A stretch of DNA of 64,000 nucleotides, taken from assembly GCF_020404405.1 (NCBI RefSeq), contig NZ_JAIZDA010000007.1, forward strand, positions 124,001-188,000. The letters are read 5' to 3'. Source of the stretch: Novosphingobium sp. FKTRR1. GTDB lineage: Bacteria > Pseudomonadota > Alphaproteobacteria > Sphingomonadales > Sphingomonadaceae. Position numbers and translations under genes: made by a program. The first letter of the stretch is position 1; every line of letters begins with the position of its first letter. Below are positions 34,582 to 44,160 of this stretch, piece after piece. The notes under the pieces are model-generated. The model made no database searches and was not told the origin of the DNA. It was given only the letters and a program-made list of their open reading frames with translations.

Positions 34582-34599
34582 TCGGAAAATACCCATGCC
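34582..34599 (-). promoter_or_regulatory. Conserved island element, copy D (upstream of Cys-containing membrane protein gene)
   Basis: Minus strand GGCATGGGTATTTTCCGA, 69 bp before the start codon at 34512. Two differences from copy A. It lies in the 116-bp gap behind the LysR gene. Confidence 0.7.
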
Positions 34600-34628
34600 C
34601 GAGCAGCGGGGCTTTCAGTCCCGGCCCG

Positions 34629-35531
34629 TCACCTTTCGCTGGCTTCCCACGGCGCGCCATCGGCAAAACGCTGCTGGCAAAAGCCGATGAAGGCGCGGGT
34701 ATTGGCGGCCAGACGCGGGGTTGGCGCGTGGACCAGAAAGATGCCCACATCCGCCGACCCTTGCCAGTCGGGCAGCACGCGCACCAGATCCCCGCTCGCC
34801 AGCGCGGGGGCCACGTCCCACAATGAGCGCAGCGCGATGCCAGCGCCTCCCAGCGCCAGTTCGCGCACGACCTCGCTCGAATTGGTGCGCACCGCGCTCT
34901 GGCCGTTCAGGCTGACCGCACCATCCGGTCCCAGCAGTGGCCAGGGCAACTGCCCTTCGGCGGCAAGCAGGCGGTGACGGCGCAATGCCGACAGGCTCAG
35001 CGGCGTTCCCGCTTGCGCCAGATAGGCTGGCGCGGCGCACAGCACGCGGCGGTTGTCGGCCAGACGGTGCGCGCAAAGGCCGTTGCCGATCTTGCGGGTG
35101 ATCCGCAGCGCAAGGTCGAAGCGCCCCTCCAGCAGATCGACAAAGCCATCGGACAGCTCGATATCCAGCTCGATCTGCGGATAAAGCGTCAGGAAATCGG
35201 CAAGGCACGGGGCCAGATGCATTCGCCCGAACGAAGTGGGCGCGGTGATGCGCAAGGGTCCGCCGATGGCCTCTTGCCGTCCGGTAATGCTCTGTTCGGC
35301 GGCCTCTATCGCATGGAGGATCGCCTGCAGATCGGCATGAAAGCTGATGCCTTCGCTGGTCAGCGTCATGCGCCGCGTGGTGCGGTTGAGCAGGCGCACG
35401 CCCAGCCGTTCCTCCAGCCGCGCCAGCCGTTTGGACAAGCTGGCGGGCGACAGGTGCAGCGCGCGGGCGGCGGCAGAGATGCTGCCAGCGGCGACGATGC
35501 CGACAAAGACCTCGTAATCGGGATCGAGCAT
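34629..35531 (-). CDS. LysR-family transcriptional regulator
   Basis: Start at ATG 35531 (300 residues, AAGGA upstream); an ATG 36 bp further up is possible. N-terminal helix-turn-helix DYEVFVGIVAAGSISAAARALHLSPASLSKRLARLEERLG (key blocks GSISAAARAL and SPASLSKRL), then NRTTRRMTLTSEG. The effector-domain blocks PLRITAPTSFGRMHLAP and ELDIELSDGFVDLLEG place it in the large CrgA/DmlR-like group. It is divergent from malate synthase G, which it may control; a small inverted repeat lies between. Confidence 0.9.
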   Translation of the reverse strand: MLDPDYEVFVGIVAAGSISAAARALHLSPASLSKRLARLEERLGVRLLNRTTRRMTLTSEGISFHADLQAILHAIEAAEQSITGRQEAIGGPLRITAPTSFGRMHLAPCLADFLTLYPQIELDIELSDGFVDLLEGRFDLALRITRKIGNGLCAHRLADNRRVLCAAPAYLAQAGTPLSLSALRRHRLLAAEGQLPWPLLGPDGAVSLNGQSAVRTNSSEVVRELALGGAGIALRSLWDVAPALASGDLVRVLPDWQGSADVGIFLVHAPTPRLAANTRAFIGFCQQRFADGAPWEASER

Positions 35532-35555
35532 TCGTTCCTTATACGAAAGACTGAT

Positions 35556-35567
35556 TTGAATTTTCAA
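35556..35567. promoter_or_regulatory. Inverted repeat TTGAA-TT-TTCAA in the LysR/glcB divergent region
   Basis: A perfect 5-bp inverted repeat spaced by two bases, 25 bp from the LysR start and ~80 bp from the malate synthase start. LysR proteins often bind AT-rich dyads in such positions. Candidate only. Confidence 0.3.
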
Positions 35568-35647
35568 CTTCTTATCGCAAGTCTCGGGTTGCGCTATGCC
35601 GGTGGCATGGGAGGCGCGTCGATTGCGCCGGAGCAGGAGTGCAGGAC

Positions 35648-37753
35648 ATGGTGGACAGGATCGAACGCGCAGGCCTTCAGGTCGCGGCAGAACTGGCGGA
35701 TTTCATCGAAGCCAGCGCGCTGCCCGGCACCGGCGTGACTGTCGAGGCGTTCTGGGCCGGAACAGCCGCCATCCTCGACCGCTTCGTCCCGCGCAACCGG
35801 GCTTTGCTCGCCAGGCGCGATGCGTTGCAGGCGCAGATCGATGCCTGGTATTCCGACCGCGCGGGCCAGCCGGTCGATGCCGCGGCCTACGAAGCATTCC
35901 TGCGCGAGATCGGCTATCTGGTTGCCGAACCGGAAGCGTTCTCGGTCGATCCCGCCAATGTCGATGACGAACTGGCGCTGATGGCCGGGCCGCAACTGGT
36001 CGTGCCGGTGCTCAACGCGCGCTTCCTGCTCAATGCCGCCAACGCGCGCTGGGGCAGCCTGTACGATGCGCTTTATGGCACCGACGCCATCCCCGGAAAG
36101 GCGGCCGGCAAGGGCTATGACCCGGTGCGCGGCGCTCAGGTCATCGCGTGGGCCAAGGCATTTCTGGATGATGCTGTGCCGCTGGCCAGTGGTTCGTGGG
36201 CCGATTTTTCCGGGGGCGAGCCGGTTCTGGCCGATCCGGCGCAACTGGTCGGGCGGGCCGGGGCCAACTTGCTGCTGCGTCACAATGGCCTGCATATCGA
36301 GATCGTGATCGACCCCGGCCACCCGATCGGCCGCGATGACCCGGCAGGGATTGCCGATGTCGTGCTCGAATCCGCCGTCTCGACGATCTGCGATTTCGAG
36401 GATTCGGTCGCGGCGGTCGATGCCGCGGACAAAGTCGCGGCCTATGCCAACTGGCTGGGGCTGATGCGCGGCGATCTGGTCGATACCTTCGAGAAGAACG
36501 GCGCGCTGATGACGCGCAGCCTCAATGCTGACCGCGCCTATACCGCGCCCGATGGTGGCACGCTGACGCTGCACGGCCGCTCGCTGCTGCTCGTGCGCAA
36601 TGTCGGGCACCTGATGACCACGCCCGCCGTGCTGCTGGCCGACGGTTCCGAAGTGCCCGAAGGCATTCTGGACGGCATCGTCACCAGCCTGATCGCGCTG
36701 CACGATCTGAAGCGCGAGGGCGGCTTGGCCAACAGCCGCAAGGGCAGCGTCTACATCGTCAAGCCCAAGATGCACGGGCCCGAAGAAGCCGCCTTTGCCA
36801 ACGACCTGTTCGATGCGGTCGAAGACTTGCTCGGCCTTGGCCGCCACACGCTGAAGATCGGCGTGATGGATGAAGAGCGCCGCACCAGCGCCAATCTGGC
36901 CGCGACGATCCACGCGGTTCGCCACCGCATCATGTTCATCAACACTGGCTTCCTCGACCGCACCGGCGATGAAATCCACACCGCGATGCGCGCCGGGGCG
37001 ATGCTGCGCAAGGGTGACATGAAGACCACCGACTGGATCAAGGCTTACGAGGACCGCAACGTCCAGATCGGCCTTGCCAGCGGACTGTCGGGCAAGGCGC
37101 AGATCGGCAAGGGCATGTGGGCGATGCCCGATCGCATGGCCGACATGCTCGACCAGAAGATCGGCCACCCGCTGACCGGCGCCAACACCGCATGGGTGCC
37201 ATCCCCCACCGCCGCGACGCTGCATGCCACGCATTACCACCGCGTCGACGTGTTCGCCCGGCAAAAGGTGCGCGCGGCCGAGCCGGTCGCGCCGCTGTCG
37301 GCACTGCTCAACGTGCCGGTGGCCGCCGGGCAGAACTGGTCGGCCGAGGAGGTGCAGGCCGAGATCGACAACAACGCGCAAGGCATCCTTGGCTACGTGG
37401 TGCGCTGGGTCGATCAGGGCATCGGCTGTTCGAAGGTGCCCGACATCAACGACGTCGGCCTGATGGAGGACCGCGCGACGCTGCGCATTTCCAGCCAGCA
37501 TCTGGCCAACTGGCTGCTGCATGGCGTCATCACCGCCGAACAGGTCGATGAAGCGCTGTTGCGCATGGCGGCCAAGGTCGATGGCCAGAACGCTGGCGAT
37601 GCGGCCTATCACCCGATGGCCGGCGATCCGTCGGCCAGCCTCGCCTATCAGGCGGCGCGGGCGCTGGTGTTCGAAGGGGTAGCCCAGCCCAGCGGCTATA
37701 CCGAGCCTTTGCTCCATGCGTTCCGCGCGCGGGCAAAGGCGCAACCGGGCTGA
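35648..37753 (+). CDS. glcB: Malate synthase G
   Basis: Start at ATG 35648 (701 residues) because AGGAG lies 8 bp upstream; an in-frame GTG 9 bp earlier overlaps that site. Length matches isoform G (~720) rather than A (~530). Blocks include [81 protein letters not shown] and a C-terminal [14 protein letters not shown]. It condenses glyoxylate with acetyl-CoA to malate, closing the glyoxylate bypass or serving glycolate use. No isocitrate lyase is nearby. Confidence 0.95.
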   Translation: MVDRIERAGLQVAAELADFIEASALPGTGVTVEAFWAGTAAILDRFVPRNRALLARRDALQAQIDAWYSDRAGQPVDAAAYEAFLREIGYLVAEPEAFSVDPANVDDELALMAGPQLVVPVLNARFLLNAANARWGSLYDALYGTDAIPGKAAGKGYDPVRGAQVIAWAKAFLDDAVPLASGSWADFSGGEPVLADPAQLVGRAGANLLLRHNGLHIEIVIDPGHPIGRDDPAGIADVVLESAVSTICDFEDSVAAVDAADKVAAYANWLGLMRGDLVDTFEKNGALMTRSLNADRAYTAPDGGTLTLHGRSLLLVRNVGHLMTTPAVLLADGSEVPEGILDGIVTSLIALHDLKREGGLANSRKGSVYIVKPKMHGPEEAAFANDLFDAVEDLLGLGRHTLKIGVMDEERRTSANLAATIHAVRHRIMFINTGFLDRTGDEIHTAMRAGAMLRKGDMKTTDWIKAYEDRNVQIGLASGLSGKAQIGKGMWAMPDRMADMLDQKIGHPLTGANTAWVPSPTAATLHATHYHRVDVFARQKVRAAEPVAPLSALLNVPVAAGQNWSAEEVQAEIDNNAQGILGYVVRWVDQGIGCSKVPDINDVGLMEDRATLRISSQHLANWLLHGVITAEQVDEALLRMAAKVDGQNAGDAAYHPMAGDPSASLAYQAARALVFEGVAQPSGYTEPLLHAFRARAKAQPG

Positions 37754-37811
37754 TCCGCCGACAGCCTCTAGGAAACGAGGCGACGAAAGGGGGCCAGCAA
37801 AGGGGGGCAAT

Positions 37812-39065
37812 ATGCTGCAGGACCATGGGTTGCGCCGCGATATCGTCGGCGAAATGCACCTGCGGCGCTGGCCGCTGATCGAGGCTCCGCTGGAGATCTA
37901 CCAGATCGTGCGCCTCTGTGCGGCCGATGCGGCGGGGGCTGACAGTATCCCGTCGTTTCGGCCGGGCGGGCAACCACTGGTGGCGGGCGGCAACCGCCAC
38001 CTCAGCGGCGAACTGGGCGCCGACTTGCGCTTCACGTGGGAGCGGCACAGCGAAGCGACCTGCCTGACACTGTTCGCGCAGCCGGGAACGCCGCTGATCG
38101 GCCCCGCGCTCGCCTGGGCCGAGGCGATGCCGGGTGAGGTCGTCCGCGCCACGCAGATCGTCATCGTGGCCGATGATGCCACCGCGCAGCCGCTGGTCGA
38201 TGCGCTGGGCTATGACCCGGCTGAAGTGGTGTCGTGCTGCATCGGCGGAGGCGCGCGCATCTGGTCGGACTTCCGCATCGGCGAGCAGGGCTATGGACGG
38301 CTGACCGTGGCCGCCAACGGCTTGCACCCGGTCGAACTGGGCCGTGCGGTGCAGGCGGTGCAGGAACTGGGCAACTATCGCAATCTGGCGCTGCTGGGCC
38401 TGCCGGTGGCGCGCGGCCAATGGTCGCGGCTCGATGCGGCGGACGAGCGGTTGCGCAAGATCGGCACGATGCTGGAGGAAGGCGTCGCGACCGACAATGC
38501 CATGCTCGACGAACTGTGCCGTCTGTCGCTGGAAGTCGGCAGCATCGGCAGCGCCACGCGCTATCGGCTTGGCGCGACGGCTGCCTATGCGCGGCTGGTA
38601 CAAGAACGGCTTGAAGCGCTGTGCCCCACGCCATTGCGCGGCTACGCCTCGCTGACCGACTTCGCCCAGCGCCGCTTTACCCCCGCGATCCGCACGTGCG
38701 AGGCGGTGGCGCGGCGGCAGGGCGAACTGGCCGACCGTTCGGCGCAGTTGAGCGCGCTGCTGCGCACTCGCATCGAAACGCATATCGAGGATCAGAACGC
38801 GCGGCTGCTCGCCTCGCTCGAAAGCTCGGCCGCCAACCAGTTGCGCTTGCAGCATCTGGTCGAAGGGCTGTCGTCGGTGGCGATCACGTATTACGCGGTG
38901 GCGCTGATCCGCGATCTGACCGGCGGGCTCGATGCGTTCGGAGTGGTCGTCAACCATGAGCTTTTGCTGGCCGTGGCGACGCCGCTGGCGTTTCTGGCGG
39001 TATATCTGTTCACGCGGCGCGCGCGCAGCAGGCTCTTCGCTGAACGGAAGAACCAGCCGCGCTGA
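37812..39065 (+). CDS. DUF3422 family protein
   Basis: Start at ATG 37812 (417 residues) with AGGGGGG upstream. LRRDIVGEMHLRRWPLIEAPLEIYQI at the N-terminus, IWSDFRIGEQGYGRLTV and the C-terminal LVEGLSSVAITYYAVALIRDL followed by a last membrane helix (LLLAVATPLAFLAVYLF) are DUF3422 features. The family is widespread in alphaproteobacteria and is predicted to be anchored by its C-terminal helices; its function is unknown. It is 58 bp after glcB on the same strand. Confidence 0.85.
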   Translation: MLQDHGLRRDIVGEMHLRRWPLIEAPLEIYQIVRLCAADAAGADSIPSFRPGGQPLVAGGNRHLSGELGADLRFTWERHSEATCLTLFAQPGTPLIGPALAWAEAMPGEVVRATQIVIVADDATAQPLVDALGYDPAEVVSCCIGGGARIWSDFRIGEQGYGRLTVAANGLHPVELGRAVQAVQELGNYRNLALLGLPVARGQWSRLDAADERLRKIGTMLEEGVATDNAMLDELCRLSLEVGSIGSATRYRLGATAAYARLVQERLEALCPTPLRGYASLTDFAQRRFTPAIRTCEAVARRQGELADRSAQLSALLRTRIETHIEDQNARLLASLESSAANQLRLQHLVEGLSSVAITYYAVALIRDLTGGLDAFGVVVNHELLLAVATPLAFLAVYLFTRRARSRLFAERKNQPR

Positions 39066-39155
39066 TTGATCCGGGAAGGGGTTCTGGAAAAAACGTGCGC
39101 GGCGTCCTATGTGGCGGTTCAGGGCGTCGACATTGCGACGCATGAGGTGACGGGC

Positions 39156-40094
39156 ATGGGCGATCCACAAGCGGCAAACGAAGACGGACCCTACGATATC
39201 GAGGTCGTGGTCGATCAACTGCGCAGCGTGCGCGCCGACTGGCGCGAGCGGCAGTCGCGCGATGAGACCTTCGGCAAGCTCGGTTTCCCTTCGCGCCATG
39301 CGCTGGGCCGGATCATCGATGTGTTGTCCTCGGCGCTGTTCCCGCTGCGGCTGGGTCCGCCCGAACTGGGGCAGGAAAGCGAGGATTGCTTCGTGCGCGC
39401 CAGCCTGCAGTCGGCGTTGCCGCTGCTGGCAGCGCAATTGCGCATGGAACTGCACTACCGTCGCCCCGATCGCAGCGCCGATGCCATCGAGCATGCCGTC
39501 ACCGCGATCATCAGCGACCTTGCCGGGCGTTTGCCGGCCATGCGCCGGGTGCTCGATACCGACCTGCAGGCCGCCTTTGCCGGCGATCCGGCGGCGCACA
39601 GTGTCGACGAAGTGCTGTTGTGCTACCCTTGCGTCACCGCGATCATCCACCACCGGGTCGCGCACGAACTCTATCTGCTCGGCGCGCCGCTGATCGCGCG
39701 GATCATCGCCGAGATCGCCCATTCGCGCACCGGGATCGACATCCATCCGGGCGCCTCGATCGGCGAAAGCTTTTTCATCGACCACGGCACCGGCGTGGTG
39801 ATCGGACAGACCGCGGTCATCGGCAACCGCGTGCGAATCTATCAGGCGGTCACGCTGGGGGCGCGCAGCTTCAGCACCGACGATGAAGGGCGACTGGTCA
39901 ACGAACCGCGCCATCCGATCATCGAGGATGACGTGACAATTTATGCCGGGGCGACGATCCTTGGCCGCGTGACCATCGGCAAGGGTTCGGTCATCGGCGG
40001 CAACGTCTGGCTCACCCGTTCGGTTCCGCCCGGCAGCCAGGTCCGCCAGACCCAGCCGAGCATCAGCATCGAGGCGGGCGACCCCTGCGATTGA
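39156..40094 (+). CDS. cysE: Serine O-acetyltransferase (EpsC-type)
   Basis: Start at ATG 39156 (312 residues), 8 bp after GAGG; an earlier TTG at 39066 is less likely. The alpha-helical N-terminal domain ends with FAGDPAAHSVDEVLLCYPCVTAI, then the left-handed beta-helix hexapeptide domain HSRTGIDIHPGASIGESFFIDHGTGVVIG (blocks GIDIHPGASIG and IDHGTGVVIG) with the catalytic Asp-His pairs. It acetylates serine for cysteine synthesis. The length and the FSTDDEGR insert are those of the EpsC/SrpH branch. A strong hairpin follows. Confidence 0.9.
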   Translation: MGDPQAANEDGPYDIEVVVDQLRSVRADWRERQSRDETFGKLGFPSRHALGRIIDVLSSALFPLRLGPPELGQESEDCFVRASLQSALPLLAAQLRMELHYRRPDRSADAIEHAVTAIISDLAGRLPAMRRVLDTDLQAAFAGDPAAHSVDEVLLCYPCVTAIIHHRVAHELYLLGAPLIARIIAEIAHSRTGIDIHPGASIGESFFIDHGTGVVIGQTAVIGNRVRIYQAVTLGARSFSTDDEGRLVNEPRHPIIEDDVTIYAGATILGRVTIGKGSVIGGNVWLTRSVPPGSQVRQTQPSISIEAGDPCD

Positions 40095-40139
40095 GGTCTG
40101 GGCAAGGCCGCCCTTTCGAAGCTTCTGCGCCTGACGGCA

Positions 40140-40172
40140 AACGGGCCGCCCTCCATCGGAAGGCGGCCCGTT
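40140..40172. terminator. Bidirectional hairpin between cysE and TonB receptor gene
   Basis: An 11-bp perfect stem (AACGGGCCGCC with GGCGGCCCGTT) around an 11-nt loop lies between two convergent genes. Flanking T-richness is weak on both sides (TTGTCTTC on plus), so it is a plausible shared terminator rather than a textbook one. Confidence 0.7.
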
Positions 40173-40196
40173 GTCTTCAAGCCGTGGTCGGCGCGA

Positions 40197-42722
40197 TCAG
40201 AACTTCGCGCCGATTTCCACCCCGACCAGACGACGCGTGCCGGGCGAGATGAACGATCCGCCGAACTCGATCGCGGGGATCACCTCGGACAAGTACTTCT
40301 TGTCGAGCGCGTTGTTGGCGAACACCGCGATGCTGTAGCGGTCGGTCTGCAAGCCGGCGCGCAAGTTGACTATGCCAAAGGCATTGCGGCGGGTGCGGTC
40401 ATACTTGCCGTCGCCCACGAACGCCGGCAGGCCCAGCGCCGAGATCGGCAGCAGCCCCGAAAACAGCGTCGGCGTGCTCTGGTTCTGCACGGTGGAGAAC
40501 CAGGTCGGGCCGGTCAGGCGATAGTCGGCACGCGCGAACACCTTGATGCCGTCGCTGACCGGCTGTTCCACTTCGGCGCCCAGATTCAGCGTGTAGTCGG
40601 CGGTATACGGCGACTTGTTGCCGACCGTGGCAGGGCGCGAGCTGTTCTGCTTGATCTTGCTGTCGGTGTAGTTGAACGAGCCGAAGAACTTCAACCCGCG
40701 CACCGGCTTGGCCGTGACCGACAGCTCGGCACCCTTCAGATCGACCTTGTCGATGTTCGAAACCACGCGCAGCAGGCCGAAGCTGCCGACGAAGAATTCG
40801 AAGAACTGCATGTCGTGGACCTGGGTGTAGTAACCGGCCAGATCGAACGTCAGCTTGTCGTCCAGCAGGCTGCCCTTGATCCCGGCTTCGAACGCGCTCG
40901 ACCATTCCTTTTTGTACTGGTCGTTGATGTGCACGTCAGCCTTGATGAAATCGACGAATGCCGACTTGATCAGCGCGGCCGAACCCTGATTGTTGAACCC
41001 GCCCGACTTGAAGCCGATCCCCCAGTTGCCATAAAGATTGATGCCCGGCGTCGGCTTGTAGCTGAGCGTCACCTTGGGCTCGAACTGTTCGAACCGGGCG
41101 TGCTGCGGGCTCAACGTGCCGAACGCTTGTCCGGGGTTGATCGGCCCGCCGGTGAACGGGTCGAGCGCGGTCGGCACCAGCGTGCTGCTTTTGCGGTCCT
41201 CGATGTCATACCGCAACGCAAGACCAGCATCGAACTTGTCGTTGGGCTTGTACTCCACCGAGCCGAACGCGGCATAGACGTTGGTCTTGAACTTGTCGGC
41301 CAGCAGCAGCGAGGTCGGGTTGGCGGAATCGGGCGCGTTGTAGAGTTGCTTGATCACGCCCTGTCCGGTGTCCGCGCCAAGGCTGACGCCGACGGTGCGC
41401 TTGATGTGCAGGTAGTACGCGCCAACCTGCCAGTTGAGCGCGCCGCCGTTGTCGCCGATCAGGCGCCATTCGGTGCTGAAGTCCTGCTGCTTGCGCACCT
41501 GATACTGGGTGCCGTCGCAAGTCGTCGGGCTGTAGGGGCCGAAGGTCGAGCCGGTGGCGGGCGCGAAGATGAACGGCACCGGGATTGCGCCGATCGCGCC
41601 GGGCGGGTTGACCGCAAAGCCGGTGTTGGCGGCGGTCGAGGCAAAGCAGCTGCTCACCGCCTTGGACGCTGCCGGATTGGCCGCGCTGATGAAACGGGCA
41701 AAGTCCGCTGAGGTGCCGTCGGCAACCAGATCCTGATTGACGTTGGAATAAAGCACCCAGCCGACCAGCTTCAGGCCGTCGGCCACGTCCTGATCCAGCT
41801 TGAGCGAAGCGTCGAAGCTGGTCTGGTCGTTGGTCGGGCGGATGTTGCTATAGAAGTTGAACGGGTGCTTGTTCACATCCTCATAGAACGCCGGGTTCAC
41901 CGCGCCGAAGTTGGGCAGCGCGAACGCGGCATTGAACGGCAGTGAAGCGCCATGGAATTCGGAGTAGCGCGCTTTCAGGTCAAGCTGGGTCGCGGTGCCC
42001 TTGCCGACGACGACGCGGCCATCGAGCGCCCAGTTCTCCTTGTCGTCCACCGTCTTGGAATTGCCGGTGAAGGTGTTGTGATAGAACCCGTCGGTCTTGT
42101 AATAATAGCCCGCGAGCACGAAACCGGCGTTGGGCGAAAGCGGCCCGGCGACATGCGCCGTGCCTTCGATGGTGTTGTACATGCCGTACGAGGCCTTGAC
42201 CGCGCCTGTCAGCGTGTCGGTGGGCTTGAGCGTCTGCAACACGATTGCGCCAGCGGCGGCGTTGCGGCCGTAAAGTGCGCCCTGCGGCCCTTTGAGCATT
42301 TCGACCTGCTGCAACGTGCCCTGCGGCTGGTTGAGCTGGGCGGTGTTGGTCTTGAGAATACCGTCGACCACCAGCGCCACCGAGCTTTCGGCGTCGCGCG
42401 CGCCGTTGATGCCGCGGATGTTGATCTGGGTGTCGCCCGCTTCGGCGGTGCCGGTCACGATCGTGACGCCGGGGGTGAGGCCGACGAAGTCCGCCGCCTT
42501 GGTTGCACCGGTATTGGCGAGCGCCTGCGCGGTCAGCACCGAGACCGATGCCGGCACGTCCTGCAGCCGTTCGTTCTGACGGCGGGCGGTGACGATGATC
42601 GCACCTTCTTCCGCAGGTGCTGCGGCGGGATCACCGGCCGGAGCGACTTGGGCCTGCGCGGGAAGCGCGGCCAGAGCTAGGCCTGCGACGGACGCCGTCA
42701 AAAGCCAATGGGATACACGCAT
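40197..42722 (-). CDS. TonB-dependent receptor
   Basis: An 841-residue outer-membrane receptor. Signal peptide (1-24, ending LPAQAQ), TonB box region IIVTARRQ near residue 42, plug domain (QDVPASVSVLTAQAL, then INIRGINGARDAES, VEMLKGPQGALYGRNAAAGAI), and a long 22-strand barrel ending in Phe (GVEIGAKF). GGGAGG precedes the start. It resembles the Sphingomonad receptors used for uptake of organic substrates rather than iron. It is divergent from the HMGL-HyuAB operon with a TTGTATACAA palindrome close to its start, so it may import that operon's substrate. Confidence 0.92.
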   Translation of the reverse strand: MRVSHWLLTASVAGLALAALPAQAQVAPAGDPAAAPAEEGAIIVTARRQNERLQDVPASVSVLTAQALANTGATKAADFVGLTPGVTIVTGTAEAGDTQINIRGINGARDAESSVALVVDGILKTNTAQLNQPQGTLQQVEMLKGPQGALYGRNAAAGAIVLQTLKPTDTLTGAVKASYGMYNTIEGTAHVAGPLSPNAGFVLAGYYYKTDGFYHNTFTGNSKTVDDKENWALDGRVVVGKGTATQLDLKARYSEFHGASLPFNAAFALPNFGAVNPAFYEDVNKHPFNFYSNIRPTNDQTSFDASLKLDQDVADGLKLVGWVLYSNVNQDLVADGTSADFARFISAANPAASKAVSSCFASTAANTGFAVNPPGAIGAIPVPFIFAPATGSTFGPYSPTTCDGTQYQVRKQQDFSTEWRLIGDNGGALNWQVGAYYLHIKRTVGVSLGADTGQGVIKQLYNAPDSANPTSLLLADKFKTNVYAAFGSVEYKPNDKFDAGLALRYDIEDRKSSTLVPTALDPFTGGPINPGQAFGTLSPQHARFEQFEPKVTLSYKPTPGINLYGNWGIGFKSGGFNNQGSAALIKSAFVDFIKADVHINDQYKKEWSSAFEAGIKGSLLDDKLTFDLAGYYTQVHDMQFFEFFVGSFGLLRVVSNIDKVDLKGAELSVTAKPVRGLKFFGSFNYTDSKIKQNSSRPATVGNKSPYTADYTLNLGAEVEQPVSDGIKVFARADYRLTGPTWFSTVQNQSTPTLFSGLLPISALGLPAFVGDGKYDRTRRNAFGIVNLRAGLQTDRYSIAVFANNALDKKYLSEVIPAIEFGGSFISPGTRRLVGVEIGAKF

Positions 42723-43222
42723 CGGTTACCTCCCTGTCCAAATCGTCAACCGCACCCTTTTGTAGCCCCCATGGCGTATGCGGCTTGCTGAGAGGGCAGA
42801 CTATTGTATACAAAACACTCCGGTCAAGTTCCTTGGAGGGTTGGCGTGTCACATGTTTGCGATTGCCTTGAAAAGGCGGCGAATGGCCATGGCAGCCGCA
42901 ATGGGCTTTGGGCGGATTCGCGCGCGCGTCGGCGGCGGAATGCAGGCAAATGCGTCGCTTTTCCGGTTCATCAAGGTGCTTTGGCAGGGGGCGAGGCGGT
43001 GCAGCGCTCGGTCGGAAAGTCCATGGCGGCAACGGGATCGCGCATGATTGCATCGCGCGTCCGGCCAGTCCGCTCGGCCTTGATGGCAGGGGTCTGGTAC
43101 CCTGCTGGCGAGTCGCGCAGGCAGGTCTTGAGTGCGAATCGGGGGCGATCGCTTAAGCTGGCTCAGCGCAAAGCCACCCGGACCGACTTTGCCGCGATCG
43201 ATATCCGGAGGAACCCGCAGTA
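42723..43222. other. 500-bp intergenic region between TonB receptor and HMGL-like operon
   Basis: No convincing gene: short open frames here lack homology-like composition and ribosome sites. It holds the TTGTATACAA palindrome near the receptor start and presumably both divergent promoters. The stretch 42840-43190 shows nothing I can interpret. Confidence 0.6.
42804..42813. promoter_or_regulatory. Palindrome TTGTATACAA, candidate GntR-type operator
   Basis: A perfect 10-bp palindrome 82 bp upstream of the TonB receptor start. The core TGTATACA recurs at 43224-43231. It fits the TnGTnnnACnA-like style of FadR/GntR sites, but no GntR gene is in the window. Confidence 0.45.
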
Positions 43223-44131
43223 ATGTATACAGGTGCCATCGAGATCGTCGAAGTTTCGCCGCGCGACGGGTTGCAGAACGAAAAGGCGCTGATCGCGACC
43301 GCAGACAAGCTGGCGCTGATCGACCGTGCGCTGGCAGCAGGCGCGCGGCGGATCGAAGTGACCAGCTTCGTCAACCCGCGTGCGGTGCCGCAGATGGCCG
43401 ATGCCGAGGCGGTCTGCGCCGGGCTGCCGCAGCGCGACGATGTGACCTACATCGGTCTTGTGATGAACCAGCGGGGCGCGGACCGCGCGCTGACTACGGG
43501 CCGCATCGACCAGTTGGGCGCGGTGGCCGTGGCCACCGATACTTTTGCGATGGCCAATCAGGGTCAGACCAGCGACGGCTCGGTGGCCGCTGCGTCAGAG
43601 ATCATTGCCGCGGCCAAGGCTGCCGGGCGCACCGCACAAGTGACCATCGCGGCGGCTTTCGGCTGTCCGTTCGAAGGTGAGGTGGCCGAGGCGCGGGTGC
43701 TGGCGATGGCCGAGGCGCTGGCGGCGGCAGGTCCGGTCGAGATCGCGCTGGCCGACACCATCGGTGTGGCCAATCCGGCGCATGTCGCAAGTCTCGTCGG
43801 GCGGTTGCGCGATCTGATCGCGCCGCTGCCGGTACGGGTCCATTTCCACAACACGCGCGGCACCGGGCTTGCCAACGTCTGGGTGGCGGTGGCGGCCGGA
43901 GCGCGGACCGTGGATGCCGCGATCGGCGGGTTGGGCGGCTGTCCGTTCGCGCCGGGCGCGGCGGGCAATGTCTCCACCGAAGATGTGGTTTACATGCTTG
44001 AACGGGCCGGAATCGGCACCGGACTTGATCTTTCCGCGCTCGTTGCGGCCAATCACTGGCTGGCCGAAGTGATGCAGCGGCAATTGCCGGGGATGGTGGC
44101 CAAGGCGCCATCGTTTCCCAAGCAGTCCTGA
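43223..44131 (+). CDS. Hydroxymethylglutaryl-CoA lyase family protein
   Basis: A 302-residue TIM-barrel lyase; ATG start with GGAGG 11 bp upstream. Catalytic and metal motifs: IVEVSPRDGLQNE (Arg14, Asp15), VTSFVNPRAVPQMADAE, VHFHNTRGTG (metal HxH) and the Cys loop GGLGGCPFAPGAAGNVSTED. Authentic HMG-CoA lyases make acetyl-CoA and acetoacetate; relatives cleave other 3-hydroxy-3-methyl or citramalyl-type CoA esters. Because it heads an operon with HyuAB and a CoA-transferase rather than leucine catabolic genes, the substrate is probably different from HMG-CoA. Confidence 0.85.
   Translation: MYTGAIEIVEVSPRDGLQNEKALIATADKLALIDRALAAGARRIEVTSFVNPRAVPQMADAEAVCAGLPQRDDVTYIGLVMNQRGADRALTTGRIDQLGAVAVATDTFAMANQGQTSDGSVAAASEIIAAAKAAGRTAQVTIAAAFGCPFEGEVAEARVLAMAEALAAAGPVEIALADTIGVANPAHVASLVGRLRDLIAPLPVRVHFHNTRGTGLANVWVAVAAGARTVDAAIGGLGGCPFAPGAAGNVSTEDVVYMLERAGIGTGLDLSALVAANHWLAEVMQRQLPGMVAKAPSFPKQS
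43224..43231. promoter_or_regulatory. Palindrome TGTATACA overlapping the HMGL-like start codon
   Basis: The second copy of the TGTATACA core, beginning on the T of the ATG. A protein bound here could block translation initiation or early transcription, but the position inside coding sequence makes chance possible. Confidence 0.35.
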
Positions 44132-44160
44132 AACGATATCTTGAAAACAAGGGGTTAGGC

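Noticed and set aside
42778..43223. Small open frames in the 500-bp intergenic region
   Set aside because: No ribosome sites, no recognisable protein features and overlapping frames on both strands; treated as non-coding.
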